A stretch of DNA of 64,000 nt from Salinicola salarius (GTDB lineage Bacteria; Pseudomonadota; Gammaproteobacteria; Pseudomonadales; Halomonadaceae), in contig NZ_PZJT01000001.1 of the NCBI RefSeq assembly GCF_003206135.1, positions 94,803-158,802 on the forward strand. The letters are read 5' to 3'. The position numbers were made by a program, and so were the translations under genes. Below are positions 37,546 through 45,983 of the stretch, one piece after another; within the stretch, counting starts at the first letter, position 1, and every line of letters starts with the position of its first letter. The notes under the pieces are model-generated. The model did no database searches, was not told the DNA's origin, and was given only the letters and a program-made list of their open reading frames with translations.

Positions 37546-38513
37546 GCCGACCACTGCTCGAGCACCTGGCGGTAGGGCTTGATGAAGTGGCGCTCGGTGA
37601 ACCTGCCCTGCTCGACGGCCAGTTGGCTGCGCTCTTCGCGGTCGTAGACGATGCGCGTCAGCGAGTAGTCCTGGTGCTTCAGGCTGGGCTGGTAGAGCTT
37701 GCCTGCCACCGAATTGGCATTGTAGATCTCGGGGCGATAGATCTTCTGGAACGTCTCCATGGTGCTGATGGCGCTGATCAGTTCGAGATCGGTGTAGTCG
37801 GAGAGCAGATCGCCGGAGAAATAGAACGCCAGCGGCGCGACGGCATGCGGCGGCATGAAGTAGCGCACCTGCAGGCCCATCTTGCCGAAGTAGAAATCCG
37901 TCAGCGAGGACGCGTCGTTTGCGTACTCCACGCCCAGCACCGGGTGGCGATTGTCGGTCTGGCAATAGACCTTGCTGCTGGAGACGCTGAGACAGATGAC
38001 CGGCGCCTTGCGGAAGGAAGCCCGGTACGCATCGGAGTCGACAAAGCGCTTGAACAGCTTGCCGTGCAGATCGCCGAACCCTTCCGGGATGCCGAATTCG
38101 GCTCGATCCCGGTTGTGCTCCGACAGCCACACGCTGAAGTCGTAGTCGCGCACGTAGGAAGAGAAGTTGTTCCCCACCATGCCCGGGATGCGCTTGTCGG
38201 CGTGCTTGTCGATGATCGTCGTCTTGAGCATCTCGATCGCCGGGAAGGTGTCGTCCTCGTCCTCGGCCCCCACGCTCAGCTCACCGGTGATGATGTCGAG
38301 CTCGACGGCATAGCGATCCGCCGTCGGGTTATCCCAATGCGCCAGGGCATTGAAACGGTTTTCGATCATCGTCAGCGCATTGCGCAGGTTTTCCTCGCGG
38401 CGCTCCCCTCTTGCCAAGTTGGCGAAGTTGGTCGTGGTGCGCGTGTTCTCGGCCGGACGGTAATGCTCGTCGAACCGTACGCTCTTGATATCGAATGTGA
38501 AATCGTGACCCAT
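37530..38513 (-). CDS. mesX: MesX (DUF1852), partner of MesD
   Basis: This protein of 327 residues belongs to DUF1852, with the family start FTFDIKSVRFDEHYRP and the conserved FYFGKMGLQVRYFMPPHAVAPLAFYFSGDLL. It is required with MesD for methionine synthesis in characterised bacteria; the reaction it performs is not settled. The ATG at 38513 is used, since the alternative at 38522 is TTG. Upstream lie two GC-rich hairpins and a MetR-like box. Confidence 0.88.
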   Translation of the reverse strand: MGHDFTFDIKSVRFDEHYRPAENTRTTTNFANLARGERREENLRNALTMIENRFNALAHWDNPTADRYAVELDIITGELSVGAEDEDDTFPAIEMLKTTIIDKHADKRIPGMVGNNFSSYVRDYDFSVWLSEHNRDRAEFGIPEGFGDLHGKLFKRFVDSDAYRASFRKAPVICLSVSSSKVYCQTDNRHPVLGVEYANDASSLTDFYFGKMGLQVRYFMPPHAVAPLAFYFSGDLLSDYTDLELISAISTMETFQKIYRPEIYNANSVAGKLYQPSLKHQDYSLTRIVYDREERSQLAVEQGRFTERHFIKPYRQVLEQWSANYSL

Positions 38514-38542
38514 CGCGAACAAGCACCCTGTTTGTCGAGAGA

Positions 38543-38572
38543 GGCGCTGGGGCTGTCAGAAGGCCCAGCGCC
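38543..38572 (-). promoter_or_regulatory. Leader hairpin upstream of mesX
   Basis: A 9-bp perfect stem (GGCGCTGGG with CCCAGCGCC) has a 12-nt loop. A second 8-bp stem ACAGGCGC-CACA-GCGCCTGT lies at 38630-38649. There is no U-tract after either, and the role is unknown. Confidence 0.4.
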
Positions 38573-38716
38573 CCTCAATGCAATGTTTGCCAGCACGTGT
38601 TTGCCAATACCCTGTCTGGCGTATCGACCACAGGCGCCACAGCGCCTGTCGTCGAAGCGGATGCGCTCTTTATGCCAGAGCCTGTAGATGCATGAAAAGC
38701 GATATGATTTCAGCTC

Positions 38717-38739
38717 ATCATGAAGAGGATTCATGATGC
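38717..38739. promoter_or_regulatory. MetR-like operator upstream of mesXD
   Basis: CATCATGAA-GAGGA-TTCATGATG is a 9-bp perfect dyad. Its core TGAA-N5-TTCA (38722-38734) matches the MetR box of enteric met genes, except that the central base is G rather than A/T. It lies about 210 bp upstream of mesX. Confidence 0.55.
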
Positions 38740-38789
38740 GACACTAGAGTGGACGAGCGACGGTTTTTTGGGATTGGCGCCGAGCATCG

Positions 38790-39794
38790 TCAGGTGGGCG
38801 AGAAGTCGTTGGCGAGCATGTTCATGATCAGGCGAATCATCGTCTCCTTGTTGGCCGGATCGGATTCCGCGACCAGCAGCGTCAACGCCGCCAGACCGAC
38901 ATCATTGATGACCGGCTCTCCCGTCGCCGATAACAAGCGCCCGTTGCGATGCAGGAAGTCAACGAACAGAAAGGCCGCACTGCGTTTGTTGCCGTCGGCG
39001 AACGGATGATTCTTGATCACGAAATAGAGCAGATGCGCCGCTTTCGACTCGATGCTCGGGTAAGCCGGCTCGCCGAAGACAGACTGGTCAAGATTGCCGA
39101 GCAGTGAGGCCAACCCATCGCTACGATCCCTCGCAAACAGCTCGGTTGCCTCTCCCCGCCCCATCAGTTCCGCTTTCAGCTCGTTCAGCGCCGATCTCGC
39201 CGTTTCCAATGAAGGGAGCCGGCCGCCCGCCTGCACCTCAGGGTCGCTCAATAGCCCTTCGTCATAGCGCTGCAACAGCAAAAACGTCTGCGCATAACGC
39301 GCCACGATATCCACCAACCCGCGACCGCCCGGCAGATCCAACGCCGGGCTGTGCGCCGCCTTGCGCACCAGCGCCATTGCCGCCTCCAGTTCCCGCGCAT
39401 TGGCTTCGAAACGTTGCTGGTGCAACGTCCAGCCCTGAGTCAGATGTTCTCGGAGGACGCGAGTTGCCCATTGGCGAAAGCGGACCGCCCGCCGAGAATT
39501 GACGCGATAACCGACTGAGATGATGGCATCGAGGTTGTAGAGTTGAACAAGCCGCCTTACTTTCCTCTGGCCTTCTTGACGAACTATCGAGGATTCCTCG
39601 GTAGTTGCGCTCTCATCCAACTCGCCATCGGCATAAATATTCTTTAGGTGAAGACTGACGTTATCGACCGATGTCTCGAATACCTCACTCATCTGTCGCT
39701 GCGTCAGCCATACCGTCTCGCGGCCTTCGTCCAGACGCACGTCGACCGCCTTCTGGGCATCTTCGTAAATCAGAATTTGTGGTTGTTCGCTCAT
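38790..39794 (-). CDS. RhuM-like protein fused to a Fic domain
   Basis: This protein of 334 residues has an N-terminal RhuM virulence-protein domain (about 1-165, with VWLTQRQMSEVFETSVDNVSLHLKNIY and YNLDAIISVGYRVNS) and a C-terminal Fic/Doc domain. The Fic motif HPFADGNKR at 263-271 is intact, so nucleotide transfer to a target protein or RNA is possible. No antitoxin gene was recognised next to it. A second, broken copy is at 43743-44595. Confidence 0.9.
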   Translation of the reverse strand: MSEQPQILIYEDAQKAVDVRLDEGRETVWLTQRQMSEVFETSVDNVSLHLKNIYADGELDESATTEESSIVRQEGQRKVRRLVQLYNLDAIISVGYRVNSRRAVRFRQWATRVLREHLTQGWTLHQQRFEANARELEAAMALVRKAAHSPALDLPGGRGLVDIVARYAQTFLLLQRYDEGLLSDPEVQAGGRLPSLETARSALNELKAELMGRGEATELFARDRSDGLASLLGNLDQSVFGEPAYPSIESKAAHLLYFVIKNHPFADGNKRSAAFLFVDFLHRNGRLLSATGEPVINDVGLAALTLLVAESDPANKETMIRLIMNMLANDFSPT

Positions 39795-39837
39795 GTTGGC
39801 TTGATCCAGATGCGTTGGCGTCTAATGACCATATCAC

Positions 39838-39935
39838 GCACTCTGCGACGAATCCGCCGCCAGAGACCAGGATCACCACGTTCCAGTCGCCTTTTGTGGA
39901 GCCAGCGTCAAGCGGGGAGAAATCGTTGGCGAGAC
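39838..39935 (-). pseudogene. Fused scraps of NYN and Fic genes
   Basis: On the minus strand 39868-39910 encodes KGDWNV-VILVSGGGF, which matches the middle of the NYN protein with an internal deletion. It is joined to 39908-39935, which encodes a copy of the LANDFSP end of the RhuM-Fic protein. The scrap abuts the TauE stop codon. Confidence 0.6.
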
Positions 39936-40805
39936 TCAGCGCATGACGACCATCACCGCCAGAACGCCAGTCAGCAGCAGCAGGTAGACCCCGGCATGAA
40001 CGCGATCGGGAATGCGCCCGATCCATCGCGACGCCAGGCGAATGCCGAGCCATGACCCCACCGCCAGCGCCAGCAAGGCGCGCAGATCCACATACCCCGC
40101 ATACCAGGCGCCCAGCGGGGTATCGCCGGCCGATAACAGCACATAGGTCGCGGTGCCACTGATCGCCATCGGCAACGACAACGGATTGGCCATTGCCGTG
40201 GCGGCCGTCATGCTGGCCCCTCTGCGGCGCATCAGCGGCACGGTCATCACGCTGCCACCAACCCCCAGAAAGGCCGCAACGATACCGATGAACAAGCCTG
40301 TCATCGCCGTCACCAGACGGCCCATGGGACGCACGTCACCACTCGCTTGGTGCAGAAAACCGGGCCGCAGAATGGCATCCGCAATCGTGATCGCCAGATA
40401 GCCGATGAATAGCCAGCGCACCCACTCTCCACTCACCGACACCGCCGCCGCCGCACCGAGCACGGCACCGATGGCGATATAGCCCACCAGCGGACACACC
40501 AGATGCCATTGCACGGTCCGTCGCCGGTGGTGACGCCAGGACGATAGAGAGGCAGCGAAGATCATCAGCGCGGTCGAAGTGGCCACCGCGATATGCATGG
40601 CCGCCTGGCCGGCCACGCTATCCGCCCCGTGGACGGCAATCAGCCAGGTAACCATCAAGGGAACCACGACGAAACCGCCACCGAAACCGAACAGCACGGT
40701 CGTCACGCCGGCCAGCCCGCCGCAGAGAAGCAATACGCTATACACCGGAACTCTCCCGAGAAACCCAACGACAGGAACGATATTCCGATAAGGGGTGGCC
40801 GACAT
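39936..40805 (-). CDS. TauE/SafE-family sulfite/anion exporter
   Basis: This inner-membrane protein of 289 residues (ATG at 40805) has seven to eight helices in two related halves, each containing a glycine-rich motif (GVTTVLFGFGGGFVVVPLM and GIVAAFLGVGGSVMTVPLM), the hallmark of TauE/SafE. It exports or imports sulfonate-related anions. It is divergent from an AraC regulator only 46 bp away, its likely regulator. An in-frame upstream start at 40859 would overlap the regulator gene. Confidence 0.88.
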   Translation of the reverse strand: MSATPYRNIVPVVGFLGRVPVYSVLLLCGGLAGVTTVLFGFGGGFVVVPLMVTWLIAVHGADSVAGQAAMHIAVATSTALMIFAASLSSWRHHRRRTVQWHLVCPLVGYIAIGAVLGAAAAVSVSGEWVRWLFIGYLAITIADAILRPGFLHQASGDVRPMGRLVTAMTGLFIGIVAAFLGVGGSVMTVPLMRRRGASMTAATAMANPLSLPMAISGTATYVLLSAGDTPLGAWYAGYVDLRALLALAVGSWLGIRLASRWIGRIPDRVHAGVYLLLLTGVLAVMVVMR

Positions 40806-40822
40806 TCGCCCGTTGGCCAATA

Positions 40823-40853
40823 ATCGTCGTGTTTCGGCCAGGTTGACGACGAT
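40823..40853. promoter_or_regulatory. Dyad between tauE and araC-type gene
   Basis: ATCGTCG at 40823-40829 and CGACGAT at 40847-40853 form a 7-bp dyad with a 17-bp spacer in the very short divergent promoter region. A regulator site is inferred. Confidence 0.35.
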
Positions 40854-41652
40854 GCGCAATATCCCGCTGGCGGACGTGGATCATGTCGCCCGGCCCGTCG
40901 TGGCCATCGGCACCGACTACAGCCCCGGCACCCTGCTCGACTTTCATACCCATCGCCGTGCCCAGTTTCTCTATGGCATGACAGGGTTGATGGAGGTCGA
41001 CACCGATGACGGCACCTGGATGGTACCGCCCTACAGCGGTGTCTGGTTGCCGGCGGGCGAGCGGCACCGTGTGCGGATGAACGGCGTCAGTACTCGCAGC
41101 CTGTATATCGAACCGATTGCGGCGCCACGCCCCTCCTCCGGTTGCGAAGTGCTGGTCGTGTCGCCGCTGCTTCATCACCTGCTGCTGGCCTCCGCCAACC
41201 TGCCCGCGCTCTATGACGAGAGCGGTCGCGATGGCGCCCTCGCCCAACTCATGCTGCACGAGCTGCAACTGGCGCCATCGCTGCCGCTCTTTGCGCCTTT
41301 GCCCCGGAAGCCCGAACTGGCCAGCCTCTGCAGGGACTTCCTCGCCCAGCCGCATATTCGTAGCCTGCCCGAGGAGTGGGCGAATCAACTGCACCGCAGC
41401 CAACGCACCTTCAATCGCCTGTTCCGCCAGCAGACCGGCCTGTCGTTCGCCGTATGGCGTCAGCAGGCCTGCCTGATGGCTGCCGTTCCCAGACTGCTCT
41501 CCGGCAGCTCCGTTACCCGAACCGCGCTGGAACTCGGTTACGACAGCCCCGGCGCCTTTTCCAATATGTTTCGCAAGGTGCTTGGCCAATCCCCGACCGC
41601 CTTTGCCCGCGCGGCTACCCGGCAAAAAAAGGAGTTAGTCGACCGTTGCTGA
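40852..41652 (+). CDS. AraC-family regulator with cupin sensor
   Basis: This protein of 266 residues has an N-terminal cupin (LLDFHTHRRAQFLYGMTGLMEV, then VWLPAGERHRV) and C-terminal double HTH of AraC type (LHRSQRTFNRLFRQQTGLSF and GYDSPGAFSNMFRKVLGQSP). It belongs to the group often placed beside transporters. The ATG at 40852 is preferred because it begins just before the conserved cupin region. It is divergent from the TauE gene. Confidence 0.9.
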   Translation: MRNIPLADVDHVARPVVAIGTDYSPGTLLDFHTHRRAQFLYGMTGLMEVDTDDGTWMVPPYSGVWLPAGERHRVRMNGVSTRSLYIEPIAAPRPSSGCEVLVVSPLLHHLLLASANLPALYDESGRDGALAQLMLHELQLAPSLPLFAPLPRKPELASLCRDFLAQPHIRSLPEEWANQLHRSQRTFNRLFRQQTGLSFAVWRQQACLMAAVPRLLSGSSVTRTALELGYDSPGAFSNMFRKVLGQSPTAFARAATRQKKELVDRC

Positions 41653-41701
41653 TACAGGATTAAAGACGGGAGCCAGGTGATCGCGGGCATGCTTAATCTA
41701 A

Positions 41702-41823
41702 CGATGGCATCGAGCGTGATGCCCACGTCCCAGTCGCCTTTGGCGGAACCATCCGTGCGCTGGATGAACGGCTTGAGCTTCACCTCGAAGCCGATCGTGC
41801 GCAGCGTGTTCTGAAAGCCGCGC
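41702..41823 (-). pseudogene. 122-bp fragment of the NYN gene
   Basis: This stretch aligns with 36004-36125 of the intact NYN gene with about six mismatches by eye. It still encodes RGFQNTLRTIGFEVKLKPFI on the minus strand. Both ends of the gene are missing. It begins at the last base before the stop codon of the LysR gene, so it entered just behind that gene. Confidence 0.9.
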
Positions 41824-42714
41824 CTATCGATACTCGCGAACATGATCGATCAAGGCGCGAAGCTTGGAGGTGACGGTGCGGCGACTCGGGTAGTAGAGAT
41901 AGAAGCCGGCGAAAGGCGGCAGCCATTCATCCAGGATCGTGATCAGCTCGCCGCGCTCGACATAGGGGCGAAACGTCTCTTCCATACCAAAGGTGATGCC
42001 GCCGCCGGCAAGCGATGTCCGGATCATCAACAGCATGTCGTTGGTGGTCACCTGCGGCTCGACCGCCACGTTGAATGCCCTGCCGTCACGTTCGAATTCC
42101 CATCGATACGGCGCCGTTTCGGGCAGAGGACGCCAGCCGATGCAACGGTGACGGGTCAACTCCTGAGGGTGTCCCGGCCGACCGTGGCGGGCCAGATAAG
42201 CCGGCGAGGCGACAGCGACCTGACGCTGCTCCCCGGTCAGCGGGATGGCGACCATGTCCTGCTCGATCACTTCTCCGAGTCTGATTCCCGCGTCGAACCC
42301 GCGCGCGACGATGTCGAACTCCTCGTCGGTCACCGTCACATCCAGCGTGACGTGAGGATACTTCTCGGCAAAGTCAGCGATCAGCGGCCCCGACAGAAAC
42401 CGCTCCGCAATCGATGTCGCCGTGACCTTCAGCAGCCCGTGGGGCGATTCGGGGGAATCCAGCGTGGCCTCCAGCACGGCCGCTATTTCCTCCAGCGGAG
42501 TGGAAACCGCCTGCAGTAACCGCTCGCCCTCTTCCGTCAGCCGCACGCTACGCGTGGTCCGGTTGAAGAGCGGTCTTTCCAGCGCGCTCTCGAGGCGCCG
42601 GACACCCTGGCTCACGGCGGAGCGCGTCACACCCAGCCGATCGGCGGCAGCGCGGAAATTTCCCGCTTCTGCCACGGCGATGAACATCGTCAGAAGATTG
42701 AGATCACTGTTCAT
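41824..42714 (-). CDS. LysR-family regulator (divergent to frameshifted SDR)
   Basis: This protein of 296 residues has the HTH GNFRAAADRLGVTRSAVSQGVRRLE and a typical effector domain. It faces the SDR gene at 42875 and probably regulates it. The gene ends in TAG immediately adjoining the NYN fragment. Confidence 0.92.
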   Translation of the reverse strand: MNSDLNLLTMFIAVAEAGNFRAAADRLGVTRSAVSQGVRRLESALERPLFNRTTRSVRLTEEGERLLQAVSTPLEEIAAVLEATLDSPESPHGLLKVTATSIAERFLSGPLIADFAEKYPHVTLDVTVTDEEFDIVARGFDAGIRLGEVIEQDMVAIPLTGEQRQVAVASPAYLARHGRPGHPQELTRHRCIGWRPLPETAPYRWEFERDGRAFNVAVEPQVTTNDMLLMIRTSLAGGGITFGMEETFRPYVERGELITILDEWLPPFAGFYLYYPSRRTVTSKLRALIDHVREYR

Positions 42715-42805
42715 CGGTAAATTTCGCTAACCGATGAGTCCAGCGTTAAGCATATTCTGTTCGACAGTCTCGCGCCCTATCTTGTTGCTCACTGGAGCCG
42801 AACGA

Positions 42806-42853
42806 GAGTTCGCTTCCGAGTTCGATCCAGAGCTCATTCCAGAACTCATTTCA
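42806..42853. repeat. 12-bp tandem repeat, 4 units
   Basis: GAGTTCGCTTCC, GAGTTCGATCCA, GAGCTCATTCCA and GAACTCATTTCA run head to tail, ending 21 bp upstream of the SDR start codon and just before its GGAGAG Shine-Dalgarno. Confidence 0.85.
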
Positions 42854-42874
42854 GAAACAACAGGAGAGAAGACC

Positions 42875-43605
42875 ATGAGTATGAAAGACAAAATCGTCTT
42901 GATCACGGGTGCCAGCAGCGGCATCGGCGAAGGCATCGCACGAGAACTGGCCGCCGCCGGGGCCAGCGTTCTACTGGGTGCGCGCCGCGTCGACAAGCTC
43001 GAACAGATCGCAGCGGACATTCGCGCGAACGGCGGCACCGTCGAAGTACGTGCACTGGACGTCACGGATCGACACGCGATGGCCGCGTTCGCCCAAACTG
43101 CGCTGGATCACTGGGGCGTATCGACGTGCTGGTGAACAACGCTGGCATCATGCCGCTCTCGCCGCTTTCCGCCGGAAAGCTCGACGAATGGGAGCGCATG
43201 GTCGACGTCAACATCAAGGGCGTACTGTGGGGAATCGGCGCCGTGCTGCCGGTGATGGAGCGACAGAGCGAGGGGCAAATCATCAACATCGGCTCCATCG
43301 GCGCGCTGCAAGCCGTACCCACCGGCGCGGTCTACTGCGGCACCAAGTTCGCGGTCCGTGCGATCTCCGATGGATTGCGCCAGGAGAGTTCGACTATTCG
43401 CGTGACCTGCGTCAATCCCGGCGTCGTGGAGAGCGACCTCGCCGCGACCATTACCCACGACGAAACCGCCGCGTTCATGGATGAGTACCGTGCCATCGCG
43501 CTGCAACCGGTCGACATCGCCCGCGCGGTCCGGCAGCTCATCGAAGCGCCGGCCAGCGTCGATACCACCGAGATCACCATTCGCTCGACCGCCTCGCTCA
43601 ACTGA
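42875..43605 (+). pseudogene. SDR-family oxidoreductase interrupted by a -1 frameshift
   Basis: The first part encodes a normal SDR start (IVLITGASSGIGEGIAREL) and stops at 43135. The second part continues in another frame from 43126 with LVNNAGIMPLSPLS, the catalytic SIGALQAVPTGAVYCGTKFA and a normal C-terminus. The break is at 43111-43120, where GGGGCGTATC lacks one base; one extra C or G would restore WGRIDVLVNNAG. It is either a recent pseudogene or a sequencing error. It is followed by a strong terminator. Confidence 0.88.
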
Positions 43606-43629
43606 TGGGTTCGTGCCTGGTAAAACGAT

Positions 43630-43658
43630 AAGGGGAGCCAAGCTGGCTCCCCTTTTTT
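43630..43658 (+). terminator. Intrinsic terminator after SDR
   Basis: AAGGGGAGCCA-AGC-TGGCTCCCCTT is followed by a T-run. Confidence 0.93.
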
Positions 43659-43742
43659 GCCTCGTCAGCGCAACCGCCCACGTTTCGCGTTCTGGCTACA
43701 ATTGATGGACGTTCGCCCATAAACCTCGACGTGCCTGCTATA

Positions 43743-44595
43743 TCAGGTGGACGAGGACTCGCTGGCAAGCATGTTCATGATCAGGCGAATCATCGTCTCC
43801 TTGTTGGTCGGATCGGATTCCGCGACCAGCAGCGTCAGCGCCAGACCGACATCATTGATGACAGGCTCACCCGTCGCCGATAACAAACGCCCGTTGCGAT
43901 GCAGGAAGTCGACGAACAGAAAGGCCGCACTGCGTTTGTTGCCGTCGGCGAACGGATGATTCTTGGTTACGAAATAGAGCAGATGCGCAGCTTTCGACTC
44001 GATGCTCGGATAGGCCGGCTCGCCGAACGCCGACTGATCGAAATTGCCCAGCAACGCCGCCAAGCCATCGTGGCGATCACGGGCGAACAGCTCGGTCGCC
44101 TCTCTCCGCCCCACCAGACCCTCGGCCACCAGAGCGGTTCAGCGCCGGACTATGGGGCGCCTTGCGCACCAGCGCCATTGCCGTCTCCAGCTCCCGCCCA
44201 TTCGCCTCGAAACGTTGCTGGTGCACCGTCCAGCCCTGAGTGAGATGTTCTCGGAGAACGCGCGTCGCCCACTGGCGGAAGCGAGTTCCCGCCTGTGATT
44301 TGACGCGATAGCCGATTGAGATAATCACATCCAGGTTGTAGTGCTCGATGGAGCGCGCAACCTGACGCGAGCCCTCCTGGCGAACTATCCGGAATTTCCG
44401 GATAGTTGGTTCTCGCTCCAGTTCGCCTTCGTCAAAGACATTCAGAACGTGCTCATTGATCGTGCGAACATCCTTGTCAAAGAGTCCGGACATTTGCCGT
44501 TGTGTCAGCCAGACGGTTTCGCGCCCTTCATCCAGACGGACGTCGACCGCCTTCTCGGCATCTTTATAGATCAGGATTGGCGGTTGTTCGCTCAT
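43743..44595 (-). pseudogene. Broken second copy of the RhuM-Fic gene
   Basis: The N-terminal RhuM part (44595 down to about 44140) and the Fic part (about 44129 down to 43743, with HPFADGNKR intact) are in different frames. Relative to the copy at 38790-39794 about 45 residues between them are missing. The join is near 44110-44150. The Fic domain could still be expressed separately only if a start exists, which was not seen. The upstream 60 bp are also homologous between the two copies. Confidence 0.9.
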
Positions 44596-44664
44596 GTCAG
44601 TTTGATCCAGATGTGTCTAACATCAGTCGACCCTATCACGCACTCTCCGACGACGCGCCGTCGC

Positions 44665-44710
44665 TTTTACTCAGAACCGGCGGTAATCGGAGCGTTTACC
44701 TTAGTCGTCA
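44665..44710 (-). pseudogene. Short scrap of the NYN gene 5' region
   Basis: The sequence around GGCGGTAATCGGAGCGTTTA resembles the intact NYN gene at about 36205-36235 (GGCGGTAATCGAACTGTTTG). It lies upstream of the broken Fic copy, like the NYN scrap upstream of the intact copy. Confidence 0.5.
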
Positions 44711-44806
44711 CGAACTTTTCCATAGTTGTTTTGACTCTAATGACAACGGGCCAGTCACTTAGCAGAGATTGTATTTTGACGCCTTCGCAAGCAATTCAGT
44801 TGCACT

Positions 44807-44885
44807 AAGGAGGAAATTTGTGCATTCTTTTCTGAAACAGAACGTAACTGTAAATCTACCAAAGCACTGGACATTTACTAACTAG
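44807..44885 (+). CDS. Candidate 21-residue leader peptide
   Basis: A perfect AAGGAGG (44807-44813) is followed after 6 nt by GTG at 44820 and 21 sense codons (product beginning MHSFLKQNVTV) ending in TAG, 15 nt before the ParA-like start. It may be a regulatory uORF or the remnant of a gene start. No homologue was recognised. Confidence 0.4.
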
Positions 44886-44900
44886 TAACTGGGGCAAAGC

Positions 44901-45983
44901 ATGTCGAAACGTATAACTATCTTCAATCATAAAGGCGGAACCGGCAAAACCGTTTCCGCTTACCATATTGGATGGAAACTAACTGAGCACGGCAAGAGAG
45001 TACTTCTAGTCGACGGAGACTCACAAGTAAATCTAACGGCATTGGCATTAGGATTCGAAAGATTTGATGAATACTACGAATCCGAAAACACCAGATATAA
45101 AAACATCAAAGACGGCATCGCTCCGGTATTAGAAGGAAAACCCACAGCATTAGAAAGTTTTGACTGTCCGTGCGCAGCTAACAATAGCCAACTATTTGTC
45201 CTTCCTGGTCATGCAGACTTATCTTCTTACGAGGGCCAAATCAGCTTAGCGCAGGAAACTGGCGGCTCATTGTCAGTAATGAAGAATCTTCCTGGAGCTA
45301 TACCAGCTCTCATTTCCATGATTGAAGAACGGCACAACATAGATTTTACAATAATAGATTTGAACCCAGGACTAGGGGCAATTAACCAAAACTTTTTCAT
45401 GGCGTCGGATTCATTTATTGTCCCAACAAACCCAGATCCCTTTTCGTTAATGGCCATAAACACTTTAGGAACCTACCTAGTTAAATGGCATGAATGGAAA
45501 AAAACAAATTTCCATAAGTTTGAAGATGCAGATTATCCACTGCATCCATCGACTCCTGTTTTTATTGGATCACTAAATTCAAGATTTAACAAACACGCCA
45601 GCAAAGCAGCCAAAAAGTTTGATCACCGTATTCAGCAGATAGATCATAGCGTATCTGAAAAATTAGTCCCGTTACTAAATAGCGCTCAGATGACTGTAAA
45701 AGAAGAATGCTATCGACGTGCTTTTGAAGAAAACAGATCACAATTAACACCCGATAACACTGGTTTATATGCTTTAGCCAGAATCCCTGACTTCCAAGCT
45801 CTGATTCATACAGCAACCCGTTCTGAGGTTCCAATATTTAAACTGACAGAAGAGCTACTTAAGAATGATGAAATAGTGGGAGTGATAAAAAACAAAGCCC
45901 AAACAAATATAAAACACTTCGACAGCATCTATTCTGCAATAGCATCAAAAATAGAGTTATTAAGCGATGACAAGTGCCGCTAA
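44901..45983 (+). CDS. ParA/Soj-like ATPase (AAA_31)
   Basis: This protein of 360 residues has the deviant Walker A motif KGGTGKT at 11-17, DGDSQVNLT, and the Walker B-like region FTIIDLNPGLGAINQN, as in ParA/MinD ATPases. No ParB or centromere-like repeat is nearby. Instead its end overlaps by 17 bp the start of a HEPN protein gene, so the two are coupled. The region is AT-rich compared with the chromosome. A role in a defence or toxin pair is an inference. Confidence 0.88.
   Translation: MSKRITIFNHKGGTGKTVSAYHIGWKLTEHGKRVLLVDGDSQVNLTALALGFERFDEYYESENTRYKNIKDGIAPVLEGKPTALESFDCPCAANNSQLFVLPGHADLSSYEGQISLAQETGGSLSVMKNLPGAIPALISMIEERHNIDFTIIDLNPGLGAINQNFFMASDSFIVPTNPDPFSLMAINTLGTYLVKWHEWKKTNFHKFEDADYPLHPSTPVFIGSLNSRFNKHASKAAKKFDHRIQQIDHSVSEKLVPLLNSAQMTVKEECYRRAFEENRSQLTPDNTGLYALARIPDFQALIHTATRSEVPIFKLTEELLKNDEIVGVIKNKAQTNIKHFDSIYSAIASKIELLSDDKCR

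Noticed and set aside
38514..38760. SAM or cobalamin riboswitch upstream of mesX
   Set aside because: Only simple hairpins are present; conserved riboswitch core sequences were not recognised.
44901..45983. ParA-like gene as a plasmid or chromosome partition locus
   Set aside because: No ParB, no parS-like iterons and no replication gene are nearby; the partner gene is a HEPN protein.
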